Assembly (NCBI GenBank): GCA_947568835.1
Contig: OX387606.1
Span: 1,984,001 to 2,048,000, forward strand
Reading direction: 5' to 3'
From: Protonemura montana
Taxonomy: Eukaryota; Arthropoda; Insecta; Plecoptera; Nemouridae
DNA: 64,000 bases
In this document: piece by piece, positions 10,946-23,700 of the stretch
How the letters are laid out: each line of letters begins with the position of its first letter
Position numbering within the stretch: position 1 is the stretch's first letter
Position numbers and translations under genes: made by a program
The notes under the pieces: generated by a model
Databases searched by the model: none
Told to the model about the DNA's origin: nothing
The model's input: only the letters and a program-made list of their open reading frames with translations

Positions 10946-11839
10946 GTCCATGTCATTATTTCAAACCCCTCAGTAATGCAAGACCTGGTCACCATCCCTA
11001 CTAAGCTAAAAACCGAGCGTTTCATCCCCTTTTCTTCACACGCGGCTGGCTTTGCGTTTGGTTTCAGTTTCATTAGGCACGTCGGTTCGGGTTTACATCG
11101 TGTCAACGTTGAGAACGTGGAACGCGTGGTAGACCTGCGTCGGATGTAAGCCATGGCCTGGGTGTTCATGGGGATGTAAACTGTGAACAGACACTAGACA
11201 GGGTCACTAGGGGAGCCGCACGTTTGGTTGGCGTGTTTCGATAGCAGCTAAACTTAGCTACACTTCCTGCAGGACGCGTACTGAGTCACAGCGCACCACG
11301 TTCACCCGAAACGGCGCTCTAAAGGGGGCAACCTTCCCCCTCTCCCTCCCATACCCGCCCTTTGGTTCATCAAACGCTTCGCTTATTTCAAATATGAAAG
11401 CTGTTGGATTTCTGTCAAGTTTTGCCAGCTGTTGGTGTGCTTGGACATCGTTATCGCGCTGTGAAATGACCACAGCTTGGCATGATGAGTAGAAGTTCTC
11501 AATTCATTGGTCTTTTTGAAAGTGTTGAATACTTCATAGTGCATAGATGCATACATCTGTGTCTTGACACTTACGATAAGGAGAGAGTGATATGTATTGG
11601 TCAATTTTTAGATTAGCTATGGCATTTGATAATGATATCAAATGTAGACATGAAAGAAAATAAAGTTGAATTTGGCACATTGGCTTAAAATTTTTTCAAA
11701 AGGTTGATTCGTTTTTAAGTACGCCTGGGCCGTGCTAATGTAAGTGAAAGGTTTCTAGCCTTCGAGGAACTGAGCCCGATGTGTCCTGGAATTGACTGAT
11801 GGGCTTGACTCTTCCAGGAATCCTCTAGCCACGACCAGA
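10946..11839. other. Intergenic and probable midkine-like 5' region
   Basis: No exon or repeat is recognised. A possible 5' UTR acceptor (CTTCCAG) lies at about 11812-11818, shortly before the midkine-like start codon. Confidence 0.4.
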
Positions 11840-14800
11840 ATGAAGTGGACGACGGCAGCGTTGGTGGTTACCGTGCTGATGGCGCTGGCGGTTGCCATGG
11901 CGGTGGCCGAAGGCGAGATCTGGGAGGAGGACGACCACGAAGTGCTCATCCGCAGTGAGCGGGGCGCCAAACAGAACCGCGGTGAGTCACAGAACTCGAG
12001 CGAGCGAGTGGCGCTACCTTGCGGCCGGCGGTGACTTTGACACCTGATAGGAAGTGGACGGGTGGAGAGTTGAAAAACGCAACCAATCGTCAAAACTAAA
12101 TTAGACTTACCACTTTGTTCAAGAAGTTCCCAATGTTAAGTCAGCGCCATTCAGGGGTATTTCTACGGTATTCTTATTTAGCAAAAAAGCCTGTATTATG
12201 TTGATACCCACAAGATGGCGGCGTGCCAAACAGTTCCACCTTCTGCCGCCGAGCTAGCGCTTTTTATGTAGCCACATAGCAGCATCATATGGGCTGGTTT
12301 TTCGTTAGGTTGCCGGAAATCACAGCCTTCTGAATGGTTCTCCAGCACCCTCCCTAGTAACGGTAAACTCTCGTTCCAGAGTCGATAGCACTTGTGGGCT
12401 AACGAACGCCGCGGCGAACCTGCTAGTCTTTCCGGGATTTCTTTCCTCTAAAGTCTAACAAAGCGAGCCTCTATAACGGATCGTGCGTGTGCTTTGCGTC
12501 AAGGAGGCAGCGGAACCTACAGGTACCACGTGAAGGCGGTGGCGTCGCAGAGGCGCGGCCGGCGCACGCAGGCGCGAAGAAATAACAACCACGGCCATGC
12601 CGGCGCCGGTAAATAGCTGCTACCTCCTACGTCACAGGCGCACTCTGCTGCTTGGGTAACTAGGCGCTCCCATCGCGACAAAGTCACGGCACACTGTTTC
12701 TCCTCGGAATCAAATCAAATATGGTGTTCACGGGTCACTGGACATTTCGAGATATTGGCACGACGTGGATTCTAAATTTAAATTTAAAATATTTGACTAT
12801 CATATTCGGAAATGTTGGTTGTAGCATAAGCGAAGATGTTAAAAGCAAGGGTCATACATGCCAGAAGTCGCTGGAAAATTGATGATACGCCTGGCAAAGA
12901 ATTTTAATTTCATGATTACTTGCAGATGAATATCTAATCAATCTGTTTGCTTCCAATGTCGTCGCCTGAAAGCTGCCACGTCTTAAAAACAAAATGTCGT
13001 CGCGCTGGGAGCGCCCCTGGCGGCAGCGTCTGTGCCGCCGTGTCGTATTGTCGATGTGCGTCCACCTAGCCCGGTGTTGTGCGTGCCCCCCCCCCCCCCC
13101 CCCCCCCACCCCACCCCTCGATGTCACCGGTCTGACGTGCGTGTGACCCCGCGTGACGCGCTCTTTGTCGCAGATCCGTGCCGCTACACCAAGGGGCCGT
13201 GGACAGAGTGCGACACCAAGACCAACATGCGGTCGCGCACGCTCACGCTCAAGAAGGGCGATCAAGCGACGTGCGAACAGACCAAGACTATACAGAAGAA
13301 GTGCAAGAAGGGTACGTGGCGATAGATAAGTGGCTTGCTTGCACGCCAGGCTTTGCTTTCTTGATTACAATCTCTTGATGTTATGTGTTTTAAAGCAGGT
13401 TTGTCGCCGAGGGCGCAAAGAGACTGCCGCCTTTCGGCCAGGTTTCCAACTAAAGAAAAGCTAGGGATGCTGGGAAGGGAAAGCTACTTTACACAGTTTT
13501 CATCATCGTGAAAATCTGGTTCGCAATAGAATTCCATCATTTGAAACCAGTTTTAGGAAACATAATTCATTAACGAAAGCGATCCGTCTCACAATTATTC
13601 TGCAAAAAAATGTGTCGTTTCCTTGGTCTAGTTACAAGAACTTAGCGAACCTGATAAAAATATGTAATTTCTTGAAGATCGAGACGCTTAACGACGCCCA
13701 CCTTCCGCTCTTGATTTGTTTTCGGCGCGTTGCATGACGCATGACGTGTCGTGATACCGCACGGTCTCCTAGAGTCTGGTGGATCACACGCAAATGTCTC
13801 GACGGACGAAGGAATTATCCAATCAGTGGGCAGCGCCTTGCATTTGTCTTGCCGAGTCTAGCGAGCACGTAGAGCACTTTGCCACGTAGCAACGACCTAG
13901 TTAGTCAGCGCGCCGGCCACTGCTGATGATGGCCGGTTTCCGCGTTGCCCCATCGCTCGTCGCTTGTTATCGGTGACAAGAGTCTACAACCTCTTGCCTC
14001 ATAGATCGCATGACCACGGTCTTCCTGACACAATAGGAACAGCTTCCAACGTTACGCTTCTAGATTTTCTAGCCAGGCTGCAAAATGTCGCCATTCGCAG
14101 ATGTTGCGACCAGTTTTTAGGTTAACTCAGTGAGGATGATTTTCCTGGTTGATCGAGGTCACGGTTTTGTTAAACTGAAAATCATCTGTGGACAAGAAAT
14201 CCATCAAGATTTTTCACACCGACGGCGATAATGCAGAAACACTGTCACTAGATAAAACTCAATTAAGTTCAATGTACTTTTACTATTAACAACACTATAA
14301 CCGTCTCAAAAATTGATGCCCAAACGCGGACTCAGAAAGCCAGTGTCCAAATAGCTCAATGGTTCAGAGCAACACCCGCGACAGGTGGAGATCGGAGTTC
14401 GAGTCCGCGTTTGGGCATCAATGTTTGAGACGGTTATAAAGTTGTTAATAATAAAATACCCCGCGCATTGCAAGCGTTTGCAATTTAAATCAGATTTCAT
14501 CATAATAAAGTTCAATGTACGTTTTTATTTGTAAAAATGCTTACATTATTATCTTTTGTCCGATCTGCTAGGAAACACACAAGGGACCATAGTTTGAATA
14601 CGAACGCTGTCAGCTGTTTCATGGTATTGATGTTTATTTAGTAATTCGAATTCTTGAATCCTTGACGCGCATCATGATCGAGTTCTGCTAGTAAACCTAG
14701 TTCCACAAACTATCACTGGCGGAATACCGAGCTTTATAGTTGCAAAGAGCCAAGTTCTTCAGAGAAATCTTCTTTCGGCGCAACGGCTGCAGCGGGTCCT

Positions 14801-16264
14801 CGAACTTAAAAATACCCTTCTCATACAGTTCAAATCTTATTTTAATTGCAAACGCTTTCAATGCGCGGGGTATTTTATTATTAGGAACACTTCTACCGTC
14901 TCAAAAATTGATGCCTAAACGGGTAAATAAGGACTGTAAGGACATGCAATAATAAGGATATATATACGGACAATAACAATAAAAGGATGCAACATGAGAC
15001 AAAAAAATTGAAGCCCAAATGTCCCCCTTTGGGAATCAATTTTTGGGACGGTTATAGTGTTCATAATAATAAAAATACGTTCCTCATACATTTAAACTTT
15101 ACTCTATACACATGCAAAATAAAACGCCTTGCCGCAAGAGGATGGTTTCAGTCTTCAAGCGTACATGGACCCTCAACTGTCACTCCCTTTACTTATCTGT
15201 GTCTAGTTCATTCTGAATAACGCATGAAAAGTTAGCGAAGAAAACGAAATGTTGTTACATCGATGTTCCCTCTAGCATCCAGAGCTGGCACAAACAATCA
15301 CCCTTGCATTTATCTAGCGCACGTTTCTGCCGTTGCTTGGATAACGTGCATGTGCATGATCTAATGGCAGTGTCTCCGTCTCTTGTTCACGCAGCTTGTC
15401 GCTACGAGAAGGGCGCATGGAGCGCATGCTCGGCGCAGAACCAGATGACGAGGCAGGACGCGCTCAAGGCCGAGAGCGACCCCACGTGTGAACAGACCAG
15501 ACAGATCTCTAAGAAATGCAAAACTGCCACTAGTAACGGGGGCAAGCCGGCCAAGAAAAACAAAGGTAACCACGGTTACCGCGGTAACCACGGCACAACA
15601 TCCGGGTCTCACGCACACACATAATACTGGTCACTACACTGATGGAACTGTAAAATGGCTGCCACATATGTTCTTGGCTTGAGAGTATCATTATAGCTTC
15701 TCTATCGCAAATTTGAGTAACATTTTTTTGCTATTCGCTGTGCCATACATATACCGAATCTGCTGAAAAATTTAATTCTGGTGGTCATTTTCAGATCCCT
15801 ATAGTGTCACTCTTAACAAAACATACCAAAATCTTACTGTTCCATTACATCTTAAACTTGTACCCACAGAAGTATTTATCATCGAAACTTGTATCTCTGA
15901 CATTTGAAGTAGGCATGGATTCTGAAGTGTTCTTTGTCAAGACACCCTACCGCAATTCAATTATGTCCACTTGATTTTCAATCGGTTTTCACACCATTAC
16001 GATCGGCCGTGTCCCACACTCACCACACCACCGCTGACCGTTGACTCAAAAGCCAATCTTCAAATGCAGCCGGTCTCAACGGGTCTACCAATCCGCCATC
16101 TTATGTCTGCATCAACACCGCCATCTTGATATGTCGTGTGCATGTGCCGCATGCATCACCGACGCTAGCGCTTCGCTGTCAGAACCAGAGACAAAATCGT
16201 AGAAGAGTGACGTACCACGTTCGCCCTCTTTTCTGTTGCAGGAGGACGACGCAACAGGCAGTAG
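11840..16264 (+). CDS. Midkine/pleiotrophin-like secreted heparin-binding factor (miple-like)
   Basis: Four exons join in frame: 11840-11981, 13174-13311, 15395-15565 and 16242-16264, total 474 nt, 157 aa. Exon 1 codes a signal peptide (MKWTTAALVVTVLMALAVAM, then AVA before EGEIWEEDD). Exons 2 and 3 each code one PTN/MK C-type domain: PCRYTKGPWTECDTKTNMRS with a following LTLKKGD..CEQTKTIQKKC, and CRYEKGAWSACSAQNQ with TCEQTRQISKKC. Exon 4 gives a basic C-terminus, GGRRNRQ, after KPAKKNKG. Both domains keep the Trp and the Cys spacing of the family. Vertebrate pleiotrophin has one N-type and one C-type domain, so two C-type domains fit insect miple proteins better. It should act outside cells by binding heparan sulfate or receptor kinases (family knowledge). 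Without the last splice the frame reads on to 15624 (GNHGYRGNHGTTSG...), a possible isoform. AATAAA at 17245 is a candidate poly(A) signal. Confidence 0.9.
11982..13173 (+). other. Intron 1 of the midkine-like gene
   Basis: No nested gene is seen. A C-homopolymer of about 22 lies at 13086-13107, just 66 bases before the exon 2 acceptor, so the polypyrimidine tract of this intron is unusual. Confidence 0.6.
14283..14507. mobile_element. tRNA-derived element, snap-back copy 2
   Basis: Left arm AACACTATAACCGTCTCAAA through GATGCCCAAACGCGGACTC (minus orientation) is followed at once by a plus-oriented tRNA-like body (AATAGCTCAATGGTTCAGAG, B-box GAGTTCGAGTCC). The body continues into the complementary tail GGGCATCAATGTTTGAGACG, ending GCAAGCGTTTGCAATTTAAA. 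The ends can fold back on each other. It lies in intron 2 of the midkine-like gene. Confidence 0.8.
14829..14925 (-). mobile_element. tRNA-derived element, tail fragment
   Basis: Only the tail is present in minus orientation: TTAATTGCAAACGC, GCGCGGGGTATTTTATTATT, ACCGTCTCAAAAATTGATGC. The tRNA-like body is missing after AAACGGG. A second tail fragment in plus orientation lies at about 15000-15080 (ATCAATTTTTGGGACGGTTA), so the two form another broken inverted pair. Confidence 0.75.
15000..15080 (+). mobile_element. tRNA-derived element, tail fragment
   Basis: ATCAATTTTTGGGACGGTTA followed by TAGTGTTCATAATAATAAAA, the tail of the tRNA-derived family. The tRNA-like body is degenerate or lost. 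Confidence 0.7.
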
Positions 16265-17469
16265 CCGACACGGGCCGACGCGAGCCGACGTCAGCCGAGC
16301 GTCCTTCGTACTTTCACAACATAATGCAGCATAACATTATTAATATTTTTTTTATTATTATCATCATTATTATTGTCATGGTTACTAAATTACCACGTTA
16401 TATATCTCCGTCTTTGTCCGTTGCACACTGCATTCGTTCTCTATATCTCTCTCTAACTATCTCTGTGTGTGTGTTTACACCGTGCGTCGCGTCGGATCGC
16501 TGCTGTCGCTATGTTCACTCTTGGGTTGCCACGGCGCACGCCCGGCGGCTCGAGGGTGGCTAGAGGGCAGCACGATCTGCCATAGCCGAGGCGAGTAGCG
16601 GACTTGGTTGCTTCAGAGGCTCGTCGAGACTGGATGGGCATAGAGTTTGACACGGAGACAAAGCATAAATTGACTGACCTTTATTCTTAAACCGAATCGA
16701 ATACAACCAATCAAGAAATGGCATGCATTTTCAACTGTTGAACCGACAACTCAAGCCGGTTCAACCGATTCTGAAAGATATCAAAATTAAAAAGAAGCAA
16801 AACTACTTTCGAAATCGTGGCCTCATTCAGTCAAAAATGTTGAAAAGCTCTCTGCACGTCCGGACAAGATGCTGACAATGATGTGGCCAAACCGTTTGCA
16901 CTTTGTATAACAGTCTTAGCGTAGTGTTTGTATAGCAACAGGTGTCTCGGCGTTAGAATAGTAGTGTCGGCAATGTGGTAGGTTTCACGTAGCGGTGCAC
17001 TTTCGGTGTAGTAGGGGGTAGAGTTGCTGTTGTCACGGTACCAGAGGGAACAAATGACAGCTGTCGATCCGGGAAGCGCTCTGGCCGGTCAGTGCCCCAG
17101 CGAGACAATACTAGGATACTTTTTATTATTACTCAGAGAAACAAAACACACACGTTGTTGTTGTTGTAATTAAAATCGTTTAGTTGTGTGCGATCAAACA
17201 CGTCGTGTGTGCATTTTGCTGTAACTAATCTGCATATCTGGTTAAATAAAAAACATATTATATAAACTGACATTTGCTTTATTTGACAACGTGTCAAATT
17301 TAGAAATCTTTGTTAGTTTTTTTTTTCTTTTGAAGACGCCTCAAACTTTGATAAAATCTGTGTGGTAATGTCACTGATCTCAAATAATCAGGATATTGGT
17401 TGCCAAAGAGAGTCCTCAAGAGTCCCTGAGTCCTAAGCCCCTAAGTGGTTTTCTAAGTTTTCACCACAT
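16265..17469 (+). other. 3' UTR of the midkine-like gene and intergenic flank
   Basis: No further ORF is supported. An ATT-rich simple repeat lies at 16340-16375, and AATAAA at 17245-17250. A single relict of the 41-bp minisatellite unit (CACTGATCTCAAATAATCAG) occurs at about 17369-17388, away from the arrays at 18.9 and 34.4 kb. Confidence 0.5.
17245..17250 (+). terminator. Candidate poly(A) signal of the midkine-like gene
   Basis: AATAAA lies about 980 bases after the stop codon in AT-rich sequence. No closer AATAAA was noticed. Confidence 0.4.
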
Positions 17470-18460
17470 TAATCGTTGAGTGTGCAGGTTCTAGGTAGAG
17501 ACAGAACGTTAATGTTAAACCGTTGAGTGTGCAGGTTCTAGGTAGAGACAGAACGTTGATGTTAAACCGTTGAGTGTGCAGGTTCTACGTAGAGACAGAA
17601 CGTTAATGTTAAACCGTTGAGTGTGCAGGTTCTAGGTAGAGGCAGAACGTTAATGTTAAACCGTTGAGTGTGCAGGTTCTAGGTAGATGCAGAACGTTAA
17701 TGTTAAACCGTTGAGTGTGTAGGTTCTAGGTAGAGACAGAACGTTAATGTTAAACCGTTGAGTGTGCAGGTTCTAGGTAGCGACAGAACGTTAAGTTAAA
17801 CCGTTGAGTGTGCAGGTTCTAGGCAGAGACATAACGTTGATGTGAAATCGTTGAGTGTGCAAACTCTAGGTAGAGACAGAACGTTAATGTTAAACCGTTG
17901 AGTGTGCAGGTTCTAGGTCGAGACAGAACGATAATGTTAAACCGTTGAGTGTGCAGGTTCTAGGTAGAGACAGAACGTTAATGTTAAACCTTTGAGTGTG
18001 TAGGTTCTAGGTAGAGACAGAACGTTAATGTTAAACCGTTGAGTGTGCAGGTTCTAGGTAGCGACAGAACGTTAAGTTAAACCGTTGAGTGTGCAGGTTC
18101 TAGGTAGAGACAGGAAGTTAATGTTAAACCGTTGAGTGTGCAGGTTCTAGGCAGAGACATAACGTTGATGTGAAATCGTTGAGTGTGCAAATTCTAGGTA
18201 GAGTCAGAACGTTAATGTTAAACCGTTGAGAGTGCAGGTTCTAGGTAGAGACAGAACGTTAATGTTAAACCGTTGAGTGTGCAGGTTCTAGGTAGAGACA
18301 GAACGTTAATGTTAAACCGTTGAGTGTGCAGGTTCTAGGTAGAGACAGAACGTTAATGTTAAACTGTTGAGTGTGCAGGTTCTAGGTAGAGGCAGAACGT
18401 TAATGTTAAACCGTTGAGTGTGCAGGTTCTAGGTAGAGACAGAACGTTCATGTTAAACTT
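17470..18460. repeat. 47-bp minisatellite, first array (about 21 copies)
   Basis: Unit contains CCGTTGAGTGTGCAGGTTCT, AGGTAGAGACAGAACGTTAA and TGTTAAA. Several variants recur in the same order (GCGACAGAACGTTAAGTTAAA; AGGCAGAGACATAACGTTGA), showing block duplication. An array of the same unit and orientation lies at 21747-22735, and the two arrays share about 130 bp of 3' flank. Confidence 0.95.
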
Positions 18461-18780
18461 TCTGCGTGAAAGATGGCCGCCAAATGACTACTTTACTGAA
18501 AAAAATGCAGAGTACCGGAACACCCCGTTAAGTGGAGCCACTGTCGTATGAAATATAATTTCGATATTTCTCATAGGCTTATTCGTTTTTGAGACATTTC
18601 ATGCTCAAATGATCTCCATCAATTTTTACCTCAACGATTGATTTACACGAAACGATATTTTGAGTCGCAATTATTTCATTGTAAAGGTTTGTTTAAAAGG
18701 ACGGCTGCAAGCGCCATCTATATTCGTTTTCCGTTACTACGTGTTGCCGGCTCGTTTGCTCGGCGGGCAGCTCAAAAATC
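18461..18780. mobile_element. 3' flank shared with the second 47-bp array; likely mobile element
   Basis: GCGTGAAAGATGGCCGCCAA, GTTAAGTGGAGCCACTGTCG and AATTTCGATATTTCTC occur both here and at about 22739-22855. After that, the segment with CTCCATCAATTTTTACCTCA is in inverted orientation in the other copy. A TGCCGGCTCGTTTGCTC motif near 18750 recurs at about 60454. Confidence 0.6.
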
Positions 18781-18926
18781 ACGTTCTGTCTCTACTCTAC
18801 ACTCAACTCTTTCATGTTCAAAGTTTGTCGAAAAAGTTTTTCAAAACTCTAAATTAGGCATTCCAATCATAGGGACACCTCGGATTTAGGGAACTGTTGT
18901 CTAGTATGGATTGTCTGACTTCAATT

Positions 18927-19775
18927 TTGATCAGCTGGCTGGACCCTATGCTCTATCCAGGTTATTTGAGATCAGCTGGCTGGATCCTATGCTCTTTCCA
19001 TGTTATTTGAGATCAGCTGGCTGGATCCTATGCTCTTTCCAGGTTTTTAGAGATCAGCTGGCTGGATCCTGTGCCCTATCCAGGTTATTTGAGATCAGCT
19101 GGCTGGATCCTATGCTCTATCCAAGATATTTGAGATCAGCTGGCTGGATCCTATGCTCTATCCAGAATATTTTAAATAAGTTGGCTGGATCCTATGTTCT
19201 ATTCAAGTTAATTGAGATCAGCTGGCTGGATGCTATCCTCTATCCAGGTTATTTGAGATCAGCTGGCTGGATCCTATGCTCTATCCAGGTTATTTGAGAT
19301 CAGCTGGCTGGATCCTATGCTCTATCCAGGTTATTTGAGATCAGCTGGCTGGATCCTATGCTCTATCCAGGTTATTTGAGATCAGCTGGCTGGATCCTAT
19401 GCTCTATCCAGGTTATTTGAGATCAGCTGGCTGGATCCTATGCTATATCCAGGTTAATTGAGATCAGCTGGCTAGTGGCTGGATCCTATGCTCTATCCAG
19501 GTTATTTGAGATCAGCTAGCTGGATCCTATGCTCTATCCAGGTTATTTGAGATCAGCTGGCTGGATCCTATGCTCTATCCATGTTATTTGAGATCAGCTG
19601 GCTGGATCCTATGCTCTATCCAGGTTATTTGAGATCAGCTGGCTGGATCCTATGCTCTATCCATGTTATTTGAGATCAGCTGGCTGGATCCTATGCTCTA
19701 TCCAGGTTATTTGAGATCAGCTAGCTGGATCCTATGCTCTATCCAGAATATTTGCGATCATCTGGATGGATCCTT
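18927..19775. repeat. 41-bp minisatellite (about 20 copies)
   Basis: Unit contains GAGATCAGCTGGCTGGATCC and TATGCTCTATCCAGGTTATT. One copy has an inserted GGCTAGT near 19471. The reverse-complement array lies at 34405-34995 in intron 1 of the Patched gene. Confidence 0.95.
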
Positions 19776-20738
19776 CAACACATCCTACAGTACATTTATA
19801 AACATTAATAATATTCATATTCGCAGCTTATTCTAAATTTCCTTAAAGACTTAAATATTTTCATCACAATCATCACAATAGGAGCCCACATCCCACATTT
19901 ATCAGACTCTTCTGAAGTTACAGGAAAATAACATTAGGTTGTACCTGTGGTTGTACCCTGCTAGTAGAAGCACCAGACATATCATGGATTGCAACAGATA
20001 TTCAGGAGTCTTGAGACAATGGCCCTGCCTTGGTCTCTATTTCCCAGGGGAATGAAATGGATTTGCTAGGGATAGCCACGGGAAATAACGCCTAAAGAAC
20101 AGGTATTTCCTTGTAGTCCGGCATCGGACTCCTTATCAACTTTGGACGTACTGTTTTTACAAGTAAAGTTTAACACACAAACAAAATGTTTACATATAAT
20201 AGTTTCCAAGGCTGGACATTCATTCGTGGACATTCGGATTGAGTTGTCTTCCTTATGATGAGCCTCCATTTCAATGCCAATTAAGCTAGCGGCAAACAGA
20301 AAACGCTTTCAACAATCACTTCATCAAATTTTCGCTCTTCGTCACCACACGCATAACATGCAATATTGTGCATTTTTCCCCAAGTAAAACGAGATGAGAT
20401 GTGATGAGAAGAACAACCGATTTGTTTCCAATGTCAACAATCTCTTACCCCTGGATAAGAAGGTTAGATAAACTCAACGATAAAGATAAGGTGCAAAGAA
20501 GACCGGTCATAAATCTCTCACAATATTTACAATTAATAAGTACACATTCCGAATCCACGCATTGAGCTTGCAGTGAAACCACACCGTTCTTCCTACGCTG
20601 AGAGGGACTCGAGTCGGACTACGACGGCCGCTTCCAACAGACCATCGCGTCCGTCCGAAAGTCACCTCTCGGTAAAATGCCACGATATCCGACGCCGAAG
20701 CTAGCGTCGTGACGCCGACGTCGTTATATAACGTAACG
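19776..20738 (-). other. 3' UTR and flank of the PPxY membrane-protein gene
   Basis: No repeat or second gene is recognised. CpG-rich sequence at 20580-20740 lies just after the stop codon of the minus-strand gene and is probably its 3' UTR. Confidence 0.45.
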
Positions 20739-23700
20739 TCACATATGCAGCTCGGGGGGCGGCGTTTGCTTCGAATCCCGCTCGTCGTCAACGAACGCAG
20801 AGTTGTCCACTCCGCCACTTGCAGCGCCAGCGTCGTCCGTTTCAACATGGCCGTGTGAGGCAACAGCTTGGTCTTCAGCGGGAAGTACCACGGGAACCTC
20901 CGAGACAATGTACGCGGGGTCCAGCAACAACGCAGGGTATCGCAGAGGCTGTGGACAAGACAAGGCGTTCTGGAGATGAACTAGAATCCAGTAGGCTCTG
21001 CAACTCCTAGTAAAGTTTATTGCTGTAACTACGGAATAAATCTTAAGCATTGACGAAATCTTATTTAAATTGCAAACGCTTGCAATACGCGGGGTATTTT
21101 ATTATTAACAACACCATAAACGTCTAACAAATTGATGCTCAATGGGTTAAAGCAATACGCGCGATGGGTGGAGATCGGGATTCGAGTCCCCGTTTGGGCA
21201 TCAATTTTTGAGACGGTTATAGTGTTGAAATAATAAAATCTTAAACATATTTTCTTGCTGGTGTTCGAAATGTGACTACTAACTGCTGCGTTTAGCAGCT
21301 TCTTCTTAAAACATCATTCTCTGAGAGTAAACACGATATACTTATAGAGTTGTTCTCGAAATATGGCAGATAATTGTCACAAAATTGTTCTTCCTGAATC
21401 CAACACAAAATTGGGTGAAAAAGATGAAAAGCGCAAATAAAAGGGATTTGAAGAGTTCCAGTTTGCAATGAAATCAACTCAAATGGTGCATTGAACCTCA
21501 AACGCACCTGGCCAATAGTCTCTTCGTACGAGGGCGGCTTCTCTATGCGGATGTGGGTTCGATCGTGGTAACCAGGAGGTCTGTTGCGCAGGCGTTCTAT
21601 TACGCGCAGCTGCACAGACGTCAGGCTGGCCTCGCTGGCATCGCTGCGCCGCTGCACGCGCCTGCGCCGTCGTTGTCCTTGCTGTCTGCAGTCAAAACGG
21701 AAAGTGAGTGGAGTGCTGATTAAAACTAAAATGCAAGGCTGTGTATCCGTTGAGTGTGCAGGTTCTGGGTGAAGACAGAACGTTGATGTTAAACCGTTGA
21801 GTGTGCAGGTTCTAGGTAGAGACAGAACGTTGATGTTAAACCGTTGAGTGTGCAGGTTCTAGGTATAGACAGAACGTTAATGTTAAACAGTTGCGTGTGC
21901 AGGTTCTAGGTAGAGACAGAACGTTGATGTTAAACCGTTGAGTGTGCAGGTTCTAGGTAGAGACAGAACGTTAATGTTAAACAGTTGCGTGTGCAGGTCC
22001 TAGGTAGAAACAGAACGTTAATGTTAAACCGTTGAGTATGCAGGTTCTAGGTAGAGACAGATCGTTAATGTTAAACCGTTGAGTGTGCAGGTTCTAGGTA
22101 GAGGCAGAACGTTGATGTTAAACCGTTGAGTGTGCAGGTTCTAGGTAGAGACAGATCGTTAATGTTAAACCGTTGAGTGTGCAGGTTCTAGGTAGAGACA
22201 GAACGTTGATGTTAAACCGTTGAGTGTGCAGGTTCTAGGTAGAGGCAGAACGTTAATGTTCAACCGTTGAGTGTGCAGGTTCTAGGTAGAGACAGATCGT
22301 TAATGTTAAACCGTTGAGTGTGCAGGTTCTAGGTAGAGACAGAACGTTAATGTTAAACCGTTGAGTGTGCTGGTTCTAGGTAGTGGCAGAATGTTAATGT
22401 TGAACCGTTGAGTGTGCAGGTTCTAGGTAGAGACAGATCGTTAATGTTCAACCGTTGAGTGTGCAGGTTCTAGGTAGAGACAGAACGTTAATGTTAAACC
22501 GTTGAGTGTGCAGGTTCTAGGTAGAGACAGAACGTTAATGTTAAACCGTTGAGTGTGCAGGTTCTAGGTAGAGACAGAACGTTAATGTTAAACCGTTGAG
22601 TGTGCTGGTTCTAGGTAGTGGCAGAATGTTAATGTTGAACCGTTGAGTGTGCAGGTTCTAGGTAGAGGCAGAACGTTAATGTTAAACCGTTGAGTGTGCA
22701 GGTTCTAGGTAGAGACAGAACGTTCATGTTAAACTTTCTGCGTGAAAGATGGCCGTCAAAAGACTACCTTAACGACAAAAATGCAGAGTATCGGAACACG
22801 CCGTTAAGTGGAGCCACTGTCGTATGAAAATTAATTTCGATATTTCTCGTAGGTTACTCACTTTTGAATATCGTTACGTGTATATAAATCGTTGAGGTAA
22901 AAATTGATGGAGATATTTTGACCATGAAGAGTCTATGAGGCAAGTGCCACGTACTTGCGACAGGTCCTCCAGAGCAGGATGAGCAAACAGGCGATGACGA
23001 GGATAATCGCCGACACCAGCGCGATCTGCGTCGCCAACTTGAACTGGTCCACCGACTCCATGCTGCGTGAAGAGAGGAGAAGATCACTTTCAAGGCCGCG
23101 GGGAAAACAAGGAAGTGTGCGTTTAGAGGCCCAGTAGGCCCAGAAGCACAAAGGCGATAGAGACTATAAGTAAGTTGGTAGTGAAAAGCACCGACGTCTA
23201 ACTGCAGTTTTAACTAAAATGCCAGATTTGCATCAGAGTAGGCAGTACTTTTCTGGGGTTGCACGCCATAGCCTTTTATTTTCCGTCAGTTGGTGCAACC
23301 CCCCCCCCCCCCCCCCCCCCACCATCACCCCCACCATCACCCCCACCATCACCCCCACCCCTCCGAAATAGAACCATCAACGGTTTGGCGTGTGTTGGAA
23401 ACACCTGTTCTTGTGAGATCATCGAAGTTAAGCAACACTGCGCTGAGTCAGGTATTGGATGGGTGACCATCATACACATGACCAGTTCTGTTCGGGAGAG
23501 AGGTAGTAGGGATGAAAGTTAAGCAACACTGCGCTGGGTCAGGTATTGGATGGGTGACCACTGAACGGTTTGTCGTGTTGGAAACATCGGTACTCATGAG
23601 ATCACCGAAGTTACGCAATACTGCGCTGAGTCAGGTATTGGATGGGTAACCATCATACACATGACCCGATCTGATCGGGAGAGAGGTTAGAGGGATGAAA

